A stretch of 64,000 nucleotides of DNA, taken from contig NZ_JAVRHT010000008.1 of NCBI RefSeq assembly GCF_031846415.1, positions 39,787-103,786 of the forward strand, written 5' to 3'. Of the stretch, positions 35,559-43,631 are shown one piece after another. The notes beneath the pieces are model-generated. The model made no database searches, was not told where the DNA came from, and saw only the letters and a list, made by a program, of their open reading frames with translations. Both the position numbers and the translations under genes were made by a program. Origin of the DNA: Rubrivirga litoralis. GTDB lineage: Bacteria > Bacteroidota > Rhodothermia > Rhodothermales > Rubricoccaceae. Numbering within the stretch: position 1 is the first letter of the stretch; each line of letters begins with the position of its first letter.

Positions 35559-35634
35559 GGACACCACGCGTGGTGTCCCTACGAGTCTGCTCCGTCCGTT
35601 TTGCCCGCCCCGCCCACGAGCGACCGCCGGTCGC
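35559..35634. repeat. Two palindromes, GGACACCACGCGTGGTGTCC and GCGACCG/CGGTCGC
   Basis: The first (35559-35578) is preceded by GAATGC and followed by CTACGA, exactly like 17522-17541 but with core ACGCGT instead of ATGCAT. The second (35620-35634) matches the one at 931-949 and is followed by CCCTACGG. Confidence 0.9.
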
Positions 35635-35679
35635 CCCTACGGCGTCTACCTCGGGCGCGGGCGGGGTGGCGCATCTTTT

Positions 35680-35722
35680 GCTCGCCGCTCGCCGCTCGCC
35701 GCTCGCCGCTCGCCGCTCGCCG
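35680..35722. repeat. Heptamer tandem array GCTCGCC
   Basis: Six perfect units, starting 3 bases after the CATCTT element and ending 13 bases before the ATG at 35736, so it forms most of the gene's leader. Confidence 0.95.
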
Positions 35723-35735
35723 CCCCACCCGACAC

Positions 35736-36857
35736 ATGGAGCCCCGCCCCAACCTGATCTCGAGAAAGAAGCCGGCCTACGCCGTCTCCGACTACCTCGC
35801 CGACTACCTCGGCCAGTACGGGCGGCGCGCCGAGGGCGGCGTGAGCTACGACGACCTCAGCCGCTACGCTGGGCAGGCCCCGCTCTACGACGAGCTCGGC
35901 GACGACACGCTCTGGAGCACCGTCTACTACGCCAACGCCGAGCACGCCGAGATCCACGACGCCCTCCGCGAGACGTACGCGCTGCTCAAGTCCGCCGGCG
36001 ACCTCTCGACCGTCGAGCACCTCTACGTCGACCGCGTCGACCTCTGCCTCTACGGCAACACGCTCCCGTTCCGCGTGCGGATCGTGAACCGGCTGAACGA
36101 GAACTTCGACTACTTCTACGTCAAGCGTGCCGACGCGAGCCGCGTGTACGGGCTGGAGCTGGAGCACGTGCTCTCGCCCAACTCGATCAACTTCCTGGCC
36201 CGCGTCGACGGCCCCGAGCTCCGCGACCAGACCATCGTCGAGGAGCACATCGTCGGGCTCCCCGGCGACGCCTTCATCCGCGAGCAGCTCCCCGACAACC
36301 GCTTCGACCAGGTCCGGCTCGCCAAGGAGTTCGTCAAGTTCAACGAGCGGTGCTTCGTGCGGCTCCTGGGCGACATGCACGCCGGCAACTGGGTCGTCGA
36401 CATCACGCCCGACTTCGAGAAGCTCCACTACCGGATGCGGCCGGTCGACTTCGACCAGCAGAGCCACCACCCCGCCCGCAAGGTGTACCTCCCGCAGTTC
36501 TTTTCGCAGAACAACCCGGTCATCGCCCTCGGCCTGACGCACCTCACGGAGCGGACCGTCGACCAGTACCAGCGTGAGGAGCGGGCGCTCATGGCGGGGC
36601 GGCTCCGCGTCGGGGCGGGGCGGTACGAGGCGCTCATGGACGTGATGCGCGAGGACCTGATCGCTCCGCCCGACTACGTCGACGGGCTCGGCGCCGCGCT
36701 CGCCCGGCACTACGGGGACCCCGGCTTCCACCGGGTCGACACGATGGGCGAGCTCGTCCACCACTCGCTCGAGCTCCTCCAGCAGCGGGCCGAGCCGGCC
36801 AGCCTCAAGCTCCTCTCCGGCGCGACCGCCGCCGACGTCGCCGGCGACGTGGCCTGA
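35736..36857 (+). CDS. Uncharacterised protein with kinase-like catalytic motifs
   Basis: The 373-residue protein has no family I can name. Three blocks resemble the protein-kinase-like/aminoglycoside phosphotransferase fold. FYVKRAD (about residues 127-133) could hold the beta-3 Lys. LLGDMHAGNWVVD (about 210-222) has the form of a catalytic loop (HGDxHxGN, with Asp as base). RPVDFDQQSHHP (about 234-245) stands in the DFG/DFD place. The neighbouring sequence is well conserved-looking and rich in charged residues, so it is a real gene. Substrate and role are unknown. Confidence 0.6.
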   Translation: MEPRPNLISRKKPAYAVSDYLADYLGQYGRRAEGGVSYDDLSRYAGQAPLYDELGDDTLWSTVYYANAEHAEIHDALRETYALLKSAGDLSTVEHLYVDRVDLCLYGNTLPFRVRIVNRLNENFDYFYVKRADASRVYGLELEHVLSPNSINFLARVDGPELRDQTIVEEHIVGLPGDAFIREQLPDNRFDQVRLAKEFVKFNERCFVRLLGDMHAGNWVVDITPDFEKLHYRMRPVDFDQQSHHPARKVYLPQFFSQNNPVIALGLTHLTERTVDQYQREERALMAGRLRVGAGRYEALMDVMREDLIAPPDYVDGLGAALARHYGDPGFHRVDTMGELVHHSLELLQQRAEPASLKLLSGATAADVAGDVA

Positions 36858-36888
36858 GCGGGCGGGGAGCCGCCGGGGCGGGGCGGCG

Positions 36889-36894
36889 TATCCT
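36889..36894 (+). promoter_or_regulatory. -10-like TATCCT after a GC box
   Basis: GGGGCGGGGCGGCG immediately precedes TATCCT, 26 bases before the DUF433 ATG. No -35 hexamer is visible. Confidence 0.4.
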
Positions 36895-36920
36895 GGGCCA
36901 CCCCGCCCGACACGACCGGC

Positions 36921-37160
36921 ATGGACTGGCACGACTACATTGACTCGGACCCGAACGTCATCGGGGGCAAGCCCCGCGTCAAGGGAACGCGTATGGGCGT
37001 CGCGTTCCTCCTGGAGCTTTTCGCGGTAGGGTGGACGCAAGAGCAGGTTTTGGAGAACTACCCACACCTGACCGTTGAGGACCTGCGGGCCGTCTTCGCC
37101 TTCGCGCACGACGCCGCAGCCGACACGCGGCTCGTGCCAGAGAACGGGGCGGACATTTAA
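36921..37160 (+). CDS. DUF433 antitoxin-like protein
   Basis: The 79-residue protein matches DUF433: IDSDPNVIGGKPRVKGTRM at residues 7-25, then LLELFAVGWTQEQVLENYPHLTVEDLRAVFAFA, a small winged-helix-like DNA-binding module. DUF433 proteins commonly pair with a PIN-like toxin, and the next gene encodes one. Base composition is slightly less GC-rich than its neighbours, as in mobile toxin-antitoxin modules. Confidence 0.88.
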   Translation: MDWHDYIDSDPNVIGGKPRVKGTRMGVAFLLELFAVGWTQEQVLENYPHLTVEDLRAVFAFAHDAAADTRLVPENGADI

Positions 37161-37239
37161 CGCTTGGACCTAAACCACCTGTCCGGCTAGACGCAGGGCG
37201 GGGTGGAGCGGTAGCGTTGAGCGCCCTGCTACTGACCCG

Positions 37240-37614
37240 ATGCGGCTCCTGGCCGATGAGAACGTCTCCCTTCTGAGCATCCTCCTCCTACGAGACCGAG
37301 GACTCGACGTGGTCTCCGTGCTGGAGACGCACCCCGGCCTCGACGACCCCGACGTGATCCGGCTCGCGCGTCGCCTCGGCCGCGCGCTCATTACGTTCGA
37401 CAGCGACATCGGAGAGCGGATCTTCAAAGACGGCGATCCGCCACCGCCCAGCGTGATCTACCTCCGGTTCATCCAGAGCGACGCAGAGGAGACAGCCCGC
37501 GTCGTCTTGCAGCTCCTCGCGCTCGACGGCGTCCGCGTGGGCGAGAGCTACGTGACGTATCGAAATGGCCGCGTTCGTCACCAGCCGCTTCCGCCGTCCA
37601 CTGCGCCCGAGTAG
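37240..37614 (+). CDS. DUF5615 PIN-like toxin candidate
   Basis: The 124-residue protein starts MRLLADENVS (acidic metal ligands Asp6, Glu7), has DDPDVIRLARRLGRALITFDSDIGE (a second Asp pair, TFDSD) and matches the PIN-like DUF5615 family. PIN-like proteins are metal-dependent RNases. With the DUF433 gene about 80 bases upstream it forms a likely type II toxin-antitoxin pair. It has its own TAGCGTTG element (37212-37219) behind a GC box, so expression may be partly separate from the antitoxin. Confidence 0.82.
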   Translation: MRLLADENVSLLSILLLRDRGLDVVSVLETHPGLDDPDVIRLARRLGRALITFDSDIGERIFKDGDPPPPSVIYLRFIQSDAEETARVVLQLLALDGVRVGESYVTYRNGRVRHQPLPPSTAPE

Positions 37615-37749
37615 GGTGGGCGGGGCGGCCACCCCGCCCTACAGAAAACCCGTCTCGCTGCGTGCGCCGAGGGCGGGGTGGAAGAAGGCCGGGCAGAGGC
37701 GCCGCCCCGCCCCCGCAGCGACCTTGGCCGCGTCCTCTTCCCTGTCCTC

Positions 37750-39039
37750 ATGGCCTCTTTCGACGACTTCGACCTCGCCCCGCCCGTCCGCCAGGGCGTC
37801 CGCGACGCGGGCTACACCGACCCCACGCCCGTCCAGGCGGCCACGCTGCCGCACGCGCTGAAGGGCGTCGACGTGGTCGGCGTGGCGCAGACGGGGACGG
37901 GCAAGACGGCCGCGTTCGTGCTCCCCATCCTCGACTACCTCGTGCGCGAGCCGGTGGGCGGCAAGAAGCGGCCGGTGCGCGCGCTCGTCGTCACGCCCAC
38001 ACGCGAGCTGGCGATCCAGGTCGAGGAGGCGGTGCAGACCTACGGGAAGGCGACGAAGCTGAAGAGCGCGACGATCTACGGCGGCGTCGGCAAGGGCGGG
38101 CAGCGGACGGCCCTCCGCAACGGGGTCGACGTCGTCGTCGCCACGCCGGGTCGGCTCCTCGACTTTGTGGGGACGAAGGAGATCGACCTCTCGTTCGTCG
38201 ACATCCTGGTTCTGGACGAGGCTGACCGGATGTTCGACATGGGCTTTGTCCGCGACATCCGCAAGATCGTGGCGGCCGTTCCGGAGCAGCGCCAGACCAT
38301 GCTGTTCTCGGCGACCATGCCGCCCGCGATCCAGGACCTCGCCCGGTCCATCCTCTACAAGCCCGAGACCATCGAGGTCGGCGAGCGGCGCGACCCGGCG
38401 GCGACGGTCGCCCAGCGGGCGGTCCACGTGGCCGAGGCCGAAAAGCAGGCGCTCCTCCACCACCTTCTCGACACGGAGCCGGTCGAGCGCGTCATCGTCT
38501 TTTCGCGGACCAAGTACCGGGCCGACCGGATCAAGAAGAAGCTGGATCGGGCCGGCTACAAGGCCGTCGCCATCCACTCGAACCGGAGCCAGGGGCAGCG
38601 GCAGCGGGCGCTGAAGGGGTTCGAGGGCGGCCAGTTCCGCGTCCTCGTCGCCACCGACATCGCCGCGCGCGGGATCGACATCGACGGCGTCTCGCACGTC
38701 GTCAACTTCGACGCGCCGGGCCAGCCCGAGGACTACATCCACCGCATCGGGCGGACGGGCCGCGCCGAGGCTACGGGCGACGCGATCACGTTCGTCTCGG
38801 CCAAGGAGCGCGACCAGCTCCGGGCCATCGAGAAGCACACGGGCAAGCCCATCGAGCCGGCCACGTTCGACGGCTTCGAGGCGCCGAAGCTCGCCGAAGC
38901 GATGGAGACGGCCAAGCGCCGTTCCAACCCGAAGGGCCACAAGTCGCGCCAGAAGCAGCAGCACGGACGGGGCGGCCCGAAGCCGAAGGGGAGCACCAAG
39001 GCCCAGCGCGGCCGCCGAGGCCCCTCCGGCGGCCGCTGA
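37750..39039 (+). CDS. rhlE: DEAD-box RNA helicase, RhlE-like
   Basis: A 429-residue ATP-dependent RNA helicase. The Q-motif (FDDFDLAPPVRQGVRDAGYTDPTPVQ) is followed by Walker A AQTGTGKT, PTRELA, VLDEADRMFDMGF (DEAD) and SAT. The second domain has VATDIAARGIDID and HRIGRTGRA. The basic, Gly/Lys/Arg-rich tail after residue 395 probably binds RNA. Such enzymes act in ribosome assembly or mRNA turnover. Confidence 0.95.
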   Translation: MASFDDFDLAPPVRQGVRDAGYTDPTPVQAATLPHALKGVDVVGVAQTGTGKTAAFVLPILDYLVREPVGGKKRPVRALVVTPTRELAIQVEEAVQTYGKATKLKSATIYGGVGKGGQRTALRNGVDVVVATPGRLLDFVGTKEIDLSFVDILVLDEADRMFDMGFVRDIRKIVAAVPEQRQTMLFSATMPPAIQDLARSILYKPETIEVGERRDPAATVAQRAVHVAEAEKQALLHHLLDTEPVERVIVFSRTKYRADRIKKKLDRAGYKAVAIHSNRSQGQRQRALKGFEGGQFRVLVATDIAARGIDIDGVSHVVNFDAPGQPEDYIHRIGRTGRAEATGDAITFVSAKERDQLRAIEKHTGKPIEPATFDGFEAPKLAEAMETAKRRSNPKGHKSRQKQQHGRGGPKPKGSTKAQRGRRGPSGGR

Positions 39040-39065
39040 CCGCCCCGCCCCCACGGCCATCGTAG

Positions 39066-39087
39066 GGACACACGGCTTGCCGTGTCC
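39066..39087. repeat. Palindrome GGACACACGGC/GCCGTGTCC, imperfect
   Basis: A copy of the ACACGGC family member with a 2-base AC insertion in one arm, preceded by TCGTAG. It lies between the convergent helicase and MBL genes. Confidence 0.8.
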
Positions 39088-39100
39088 GCGGGCGGGGCGG

Positions 39101-39760
39101 CTAGAGGTCGCGGAGGAACGGGTTCGCCCGCCGCTCGGCGCCGACCGTCGTGGCCGGGCCGTGGCCCGAGTAGACGACCGTCTCGTCGGGGAGCGTGAGC
39201 ACGCGGTCGCGGATCGAGGCTAGGAGGGTGTCCATGCTGCCCTGCCACAGGTCGGTCCGCCCGATCGAGCCCTGAAACAGCACGTCGCCGCCGACGAGCT
39301 GGCCGCCGGCCTCGTCGTAGAACGCGACCGACCCCGGCGAGTGGCCCGGCACGTGCAGCACGCGGAGCGTCGTGTCGCCGACCGTGAGCGTGTCGCCGTC
39401 GGCGAGGTCGTGGGCCGCCGGCGGCGGGGCGTCCACGCGGACCCCGAACCTCTCGCCCTGGACCGGCGCGTTTTGGAGCAGCGGCCCGTCGGCTGGGTGC
39501 ATCTGCCAGCCCCCGTGCTCGGCCGCCCCGCCCAGCGTGCGCGCAAAGTGGGCGGCCCCGAACACGTGGTCGATGTGGCCGTGCGTGAGGAGCAGGTGGC
39601 GGACCGCGAGCCCCTCGGCCTCCAGGTAGTCCTCGACCTGCCGGCGCTCCTCGCGCGTCGCCGTCCCCGGGTCGACGAGCGCGGCCTCGCCGCCGCTGGA
39701 GAGCACGTACGTGTTCTCGGCGAACGGGCTGACGACGAACGAGCGGACGGTGAGAGGCAT
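39101..39760 (-). CDS. Metallo-beta-lactamase-fold hydrolase, glyoxalase II-like
   Basis: The 219-residue protein has the THGHIDH metal motif, VPGHSPGS, GGDVLF and YSGHGPAT, i.e. all expected His/Asp ligands of the single-domain glyoxalase II-like MBL family. Family members are thioesterases; the substrate here is unknown. ATG at 39760. With bshA elsewhere in the window, a bacillithiol-conjugate substrate is conceivable but unsupported. Confidence 0.85.
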   Translation of the reverse strand: MPLTVRSFVVSPFAENTYVLSSGGEAALVDPGTATREERRQVEDYLEAEGLAVRHLLLTHGHIDHVFGAAHFARTLGGAAEHGGWQMHPADGPLLQNAPVQGERFGVRVDAPPPAAHDLADGDTLTVGDTTLRVLHVPGHSPGSVAFYDEAGGQLVGGDVLFQGSIGRTDLWQGSMDTLLASIRDRVLTLPDETVVYSGHGPATTVGAERRANPFLRDL

Positions 39761-39848
39761 GGTGAATGTGGAAGGGTGAACGCGGAACGCGGAAGGGACG
39801 CCGCCCCGCCCGCCCAACGCGAAGGGCGGGGCGGGGCCGTAGCCGTAG

Positions 39849-39868
39849 GGACACCATGCATGGTGTCC
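39849..39868. repeat. Palindrome GGACACCATGCATGGTGTCC
   Basis: Identical to 17522-17541 but inverted: CCGTAG on the left and GCATTGG on the right. Lies in a 274-base spacer otherwise filled with GC boxes (39761-40034). Confidence 0.9.
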
Positions 39869-40034
39869 GCATTGGGGCGGGGCGGCAGGACCGGCGGCGA
39901 GCCCAAGATGCGGCCGCCCCGCTCCCGGTTCTCTACGGGCGGGGCGGTGCTGAGGCCACCCCGCCCGGTACACGTCGGCCCGGGCGGGGCGGTCAAAGGA
40001 CGCCGCCCCGCCCTCAGCCCGTTCCCAGCCACCG

Positions 40035-41411
40035 CTACAGCTCCAGCTCCTGCCCCTGCTCGGGGATGATGACCTCGATGTCCGGGTACTCCTCCTCGAT
40101 CGCGTCGCGCATCCACTCCTTCGCCGCCGTCTCGCCGTGGACGAGCACGATCGTCCGCGGCTGGACGCGGTCGACGAGCGTGAGCAGGTCGCGGCGGTGG
40201 GCGTGGCCCGAGAACCGGAACCGCTCGACCTGGGCGCGGACCGGGAGCGGGCCGTCGTCGAACGTCATGGTCCCGCCCGTCGCGGCGGCCTCCTGGAGCC
40301 GCTCGCCCGGTGAACCCTCCTTGGAGTAGCCGACGAAGAAGATCCCGTGGCGCTCGTCGGCCACGAGCTGCTGCGCGAGGTCGTACGACGGGGTTCGCTC
40401 GAAGAGCATGCCCGACGTGAGCACGAAGATGCCCGGCTTCGCGAGCGCCGCGTTCTTCTTCTTCTGCGAGCGCGGGTACCGCTCCTGGTCGACGCCGTAG
40501 ACCTCGAAGTCGGGGTCCAGCCGCGGCGTCGACTCGCGCGTCTTGTCGTAGACCTCGGCCACGCCGCGCATCGAGCCCGCCGTGTAGATCGGGACGTCGG
40601 CGTCGACGATGCCGCGCCGCTTAAAGCGGTCGATCATGGCGAGCACGTCCTGGCTCCGTCCGAGCGCGAAGACCGGGATGAGGACCACGCCGCCCCGCCC
40701 GAGCACCTTCTGGATCTCCCGCCCGAGCCGCTTCTCCTCGCTCTTCCGCGTCGTTCGCTCGGCCTCGGGGTCGGCGCCCAGCGTCGACTCGAGGAGCATG
40801 ACGTCGACCGGGCCGTCGGGGACGTCGGACTCGGGGAGGATCGTCTGGGGCTGGACGCTCGTGTCGGACGTGTAGTAGAGCCGGCGGCGCTCGCCGTTCT
40901 CGTAGCCCTCGACGAGCAGGCCGACGGCGCCGAGCACGTGGCCCGCGTGGTAGAACGTGCCCGCGAGCGGCCCCTCGGCCTTCAGGCCCGCCAGGTCGAA
41001 CGGCGTGTCGAGGCTGTGGGTCTCGTAGACGTAGCTGAGCGCTTCGGCCGTCTCGACGTCGAACACCGGCGCCGCGTCGGACGACCCCTCGCGGATGCGC
41101 CGCTTCTGGAGGCGCGCCGACGACGGCAAGAGCATCTCGGCCAGGAGCGCCGTCGGCCGCGACATGTGGACGTGGGCGTGGGGCACCTCGCGGGTCAGCA
41201 CCGGGAGCGAGCCCAGGTGGTCGTGGTGCGCGTGCGTGACGACGACGTGGTCGACCGGCCGGTCCCGGAGGAGTTCGAACGGGGGGACGGCCGCGTAGCC
41301 GTCGAGGTCGGGGTCCATGCCGGCGTCGAGGACCAGGCCCGTCCCGCCGAAGGTGACGTGGTGGCAGCTCGCGGCGATCTCGTCGGTGTCGCCGAGGGAG
41401 AGGTAACGCAT
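40035..41411 (-). CDS. Beta-CASP metallo-beta-lactamase RNA exonuclease-like protein
   Basis: A 458-residue MBL/beta-CASP nuclease. HAHHDHLG is the metal motif, with HVLGAVG, YYTSDT and a late GHAHRRDL and VHGE. The beta-CASP insertion includes IPVFALGRSQD and VLTSGML. Enzymes of this class (CPSF73/RNase J-like) cut or trim RNA. It is probably cytoplasmic; no operon partner. Confidence 0.9.
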   Translation of the reverse strand: MRYLSLGDTDEIAASCHHVTFGGTGLVLDAGMDPDLDGYAAVPPFELLRDRPVDHVVVTHAHHDHLGSLPVLTREVPHAHVHMSRPTALLAEMLLPSSARLQKRRIREGSSDAAPVFDVETAEALSYVYETHSLDTPFDLAGLKAEGPLAGTFYHAGHVLGAVGLLVEGYENGERRRLYYTSDTSVQPQTILPESDVPDGPVDVMLLESTLGADPEAERTTRKSEEKRLGREIQKVLGRGGVVLIPVFALGRSQDVLAMIDRFKRRGIVDADVPIYTAGSMRGVAEVYDKTRESTPRLDPDFEVYGVDQERYPRSQKKKNAALAKPGIFVLTSGMLFERTPSYDLAQQLVADERHGIFFVGYSKEGSPGERLQEAAATGGTMTFDDGPLPVRAQVERFRFSGHAHRRDLLTLVDRVQPRTIVLVHGETAAKEWMRDAIEEEYPDIEVIIPEQGQELEL

Positions 41412-41518
41412 TCGTAGAGGCTCGTAGAAGGCAGAGACTACCGCTCCCGCCCCGCCCGGTGTTCGCACTTTCGGTTCGTTCAGGGCCGCTCCGCCCCGCC
41501 CGGAGGCGCCAACGCAAA

Positions 41519-41549
41519 CCGCCCCGCCCTCGTCGTGAGGGCGGGGCGG
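41519..41549 (-). terminator. GC-box hairpin after the transaldolase gene
   Basis: A perfect 13-bp stem made of two inverted GC boxes (41519-41531 with 41537-41549), loop GTCGT, about 58 bases beyond the transaldolase stop on the minus strand. GGTTTGCGTT follows on that strand. A second GC box at 41553-41563 could pair instead of the inner one. Confidence 0.6.
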
Positions 41550-41606
41550 CGAGGGCGGGGCGGCGAATGCGGGCCGACGCGACGCCGGACCCCGCGGGCG
41601 GGGCGG

Positions 41607-42293
41607 CTACGCCTCGCGGTGGACCTGGCCGTTGGCCGGCTCCTCGGCGCCCTGGAGCGCCTTCCAGTCGTCGAGGAATTTCTTCAGGCCCGCGTCCGTC
41701 AGCGGGTGCTGGAGGAGCTGCTTGATCACCTTGAGCGGCATCGTCGCCACGTCGGCGCCGAGTTCGGCGGCCTCGACGACGTGCATCGGGTGGCGGATGG
41801 AGGCGGCCAGCACCTCGGTCTCGTAGTCGTAGGTGTCGTAGATCTCGATGATCTGCTTGACCAGGTGCATCCCGTTCGACGAGATGTCGTCGAGCCGGCC
41901 GATAAACGGGCTGATGTACGTGGCCCCGGCCTTGGCGGCGACGAGCGCCTGCGTCGGGCTAAAGCAGAGCGTGCAGTTGGTCGGGATGCCCTCCTCGGTC
42001 AGCGTCTTGATGGCCTTGATGCCGTCGAGCGTGAGCGGGACCTTGACCACGACGTTGTCGGCGATCTGGGCGACCTCGCGGGCCTCGGTCATCATCTCGT
42101 CGTAGGTCACGGCCGTGATCTCGGCCGAGACGTCGCCGGGCGTGATCTCGCAGATCTTGGCGATGTGGCCGTGGAAATCCTTGACCCCGACCTTCTTCAT
42201 CAGGGACGGGTTCGTGGTCACGCCGTCGAGGACGCCCATGTCCTGGGCCTCCTGGATCTCGTCGAGGACGGCGGTGTCGATAAAGAATTTCAT
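41607..42293 (-). CDS. fsa: Transaldolase / fructose-6-phosphate aldolase-like
   Basis: The 228-residue protein starts MKFFIDTA and has GVTTNPSLMKK, VVVKVPLT (Schiff-base Lys), TLCFSPTQAL and ISPFIGRLDD. This is the short transaldolase group that includes TalC/Fsa. It catalyses either sedoheptulose/erythrose phosphate transfer or fructose-6-phosphate cleavage; the two cannot be told apart here. Its GC content looks a little lower than its neighbours, as for strongly expressed genes. Confidence 0.92.
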   Translation of the reverse strand: MKFFIDTAVLDEIQEAQDMGVLDGVTTNPSLMKKVGVKDFHGHIAKICEITPGDVSAEITAVTYDEMMTEAREVAQIADNVVVKVPLTLDGIKAIKTLTEEGIPTNCTLCFSPTQALVAAKAGATYISPFIGRLDDISSNGMHLVKQIIEIYDTYDYETEVLAASIRHPMHVVEAAELGADVATMPLKVIKQLLQHPLTDAGLKKFLDDWKALQGAEEPANGQVHREA

Positions 42294-42369
42294 GGCGGGG
42301 CGGGGAAGGGTGGATCGGTCTGGGTCCTACGCCCGAGCGCTCCGGCATGTCCCGCCCCGCCCGGAATCT

Positions 42370-43539
42370 TTATTCCGCCGCCCCGCCCGGCCGCTCGCTC
42401 GGCCGCTCGGCGGGCGGGGCGTCCATCGGCCTTGTTGCCGGGGCGGGGCGGCCGAGGGCGCGGTCCCAGAGCCGCCCGAGCCACTCGGCCGAGACGTCGG
42501 CTTCGAACGGCACCTGCTCCATCGCCACCCCGCCCGCGCCCGGTGCGGGCGCGAGGCGCCAAGTGAACAGGTACGGCGCCCGGCTCGGGCCGAGGTCGCC
42601 GTCGGCCCGCCCGAACCGGACGTCGGCCACCACCACCCCGCCCGCGCTGTCCGCACCGGGCGGGGCGGGGCGGACGCGGAGCCAGCCGCGCGAGAACCAG
42701 CGGAGCGTCTCGGCCGGGCGGCTCCCGGCGTAGGGCGCGAGCAGGTTGCGGCGCGCGGCCGTCGCCCGGAACGTCATGTCTGGCCCGTCGTCGAGGAGCG
42801 AGCGGAGGCCGGTCAGGTAGACGGTCCCGCTGTCGGTCTCGACCTCGGCCACGCTCCGCCACAGGAGCGTCGTGAGCGGGGCGGCGGCCGTCAGCACGCG
42901 GGCGGGGCGGACGCCCTCGGCGTCGAGCGCGCGGAGCGCCGCGCGGTGCGCCGCCTGCTGCGCCACGAGCCCCCACGCGAGGTAGGCCGTCGAGACGGCG
43001 AGCCCCCACCCCGCCCACACGCGCCGCCGCCCCGGCCGCCGCGTGACGAGCGCGGCGAGCAGGAAGCCCGCGAGCGGGACCGTGTAGAGCGGGTCGACGA
43101 TGAACACGCTGCCGACGGCGAACGGCCGGTCCGAGAACGGGGCTAGAAGCTGCGTGCCGTAGACGGTGAACACGTCGAGGAGCGGGTGCGTGAGGAGCGC
43201 CGCGAACCAGACGGCCGTCCACAGCCGCCACGTCCCCGCCGACCGGGCGGGGCGCAAACCGCCGGGGCGGTCCGGGCTTCGCCCTGCTCGCCACCGCTCG
43301 AACCGCCACACGGCCCACCCCAGCACGGGGCCGGCGACGAACGAGAACGCGAGCCCGTGCGTGAGCCCGCGGTGGACGTGGAGCTCGGCGGCCGTGTCCA
43401 GCCACGGGTACGCGAGCACGTCGAGGTCGGGGAGCGTCCCGGCGACGGCGCCCCAGAGCGCGGCGCGGCGCCCGACGCGCGGCCCGGCGACGGCCTCGCC
43501 GACGGCGGCGCCGAGAACGGCCTGGGTCAGAGAGTCCAA
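42370..43539 (-). CDS. YdjM-type membrane-bound metal-dependent hydrolase
   Basis: The 389-residue multi-pass protein begins (TTG start) LDSLTQAVLGAAVGEA, with GTLPDLDVLAYP, HRGLTHGLAFS and THPLLDVFTVYGTQLLAPFS. These His/Asp motifs are typical of the YdjM/DUF457 family of predicted membrane metal-dependent hydrolases. About 200 non-membrane residues at the C-terminus are of unknown function. The TTG is used because no ATG or GTG precedes the conserved DSLTQA. The last residues come from GCTCGGC-type words and GC boxes. Confidence 0.8.
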   Translation of the reverse strand: MDSLTQAVLGAAVGEAVAGPRVGRRAALWGAVAGTLPDLDVLAYPWLDTAAELHVHRGLTHGLAFSFVAGPVLGWAVWRFERWRAGRSPDRPGGLRPARSAGTWRLWTAVWFAALLTHPLLDVFTVYGTQLLAPFSDRPFAVGSVFIVDPLYTVPLAGFLLAALVTRRPGRRRVWAGWGLAVSTAYLAWGLVAQQAAHRAALRALDAEGVRPARVLTAAAPLTTLLWRSVAEVETDSGTVYLTGLRSLLDDGPDMTFRATAARRNLLAPYAGSRPAETLRWFSRGWLRVRPAPPGADSAGGVVVADVRFGRADGDLGPSRAPYLFTWRLAPAPGAGGVAMEQVPFEADVSAEWLGRLWDRALGRPAPATRPMDAPPAERPSERPGGAAE

Positions 43540-43631
43540 ACGGCGGGGCGGGGTGGGGAGCGGCGGACGGTGGCCGCCCCGCCCGCGTACGGGGGAGCGG
43601 GGCGGAGAACGCTCCGCGCGAACCGGCGGTC

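Larger units (their letters stand above)
35234..35735. other. 500-base gene-free repeat cluster
   Basis: Between two divergent genes. It contains GC boxes, a damaged palindrome (35383-35404), the CCCCTTCTGG.../...CCAAGAGGGG repeat (35445-35515), the palindrome GGACACCACGCGTGGTGTCC (35559-35578), the GCGACCG/CGGTCGC palindrome (35620-35634), a GC box plus CATCTT module (35661-35677) and a heptamer array (35680-35722). Confidence 0.85.
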
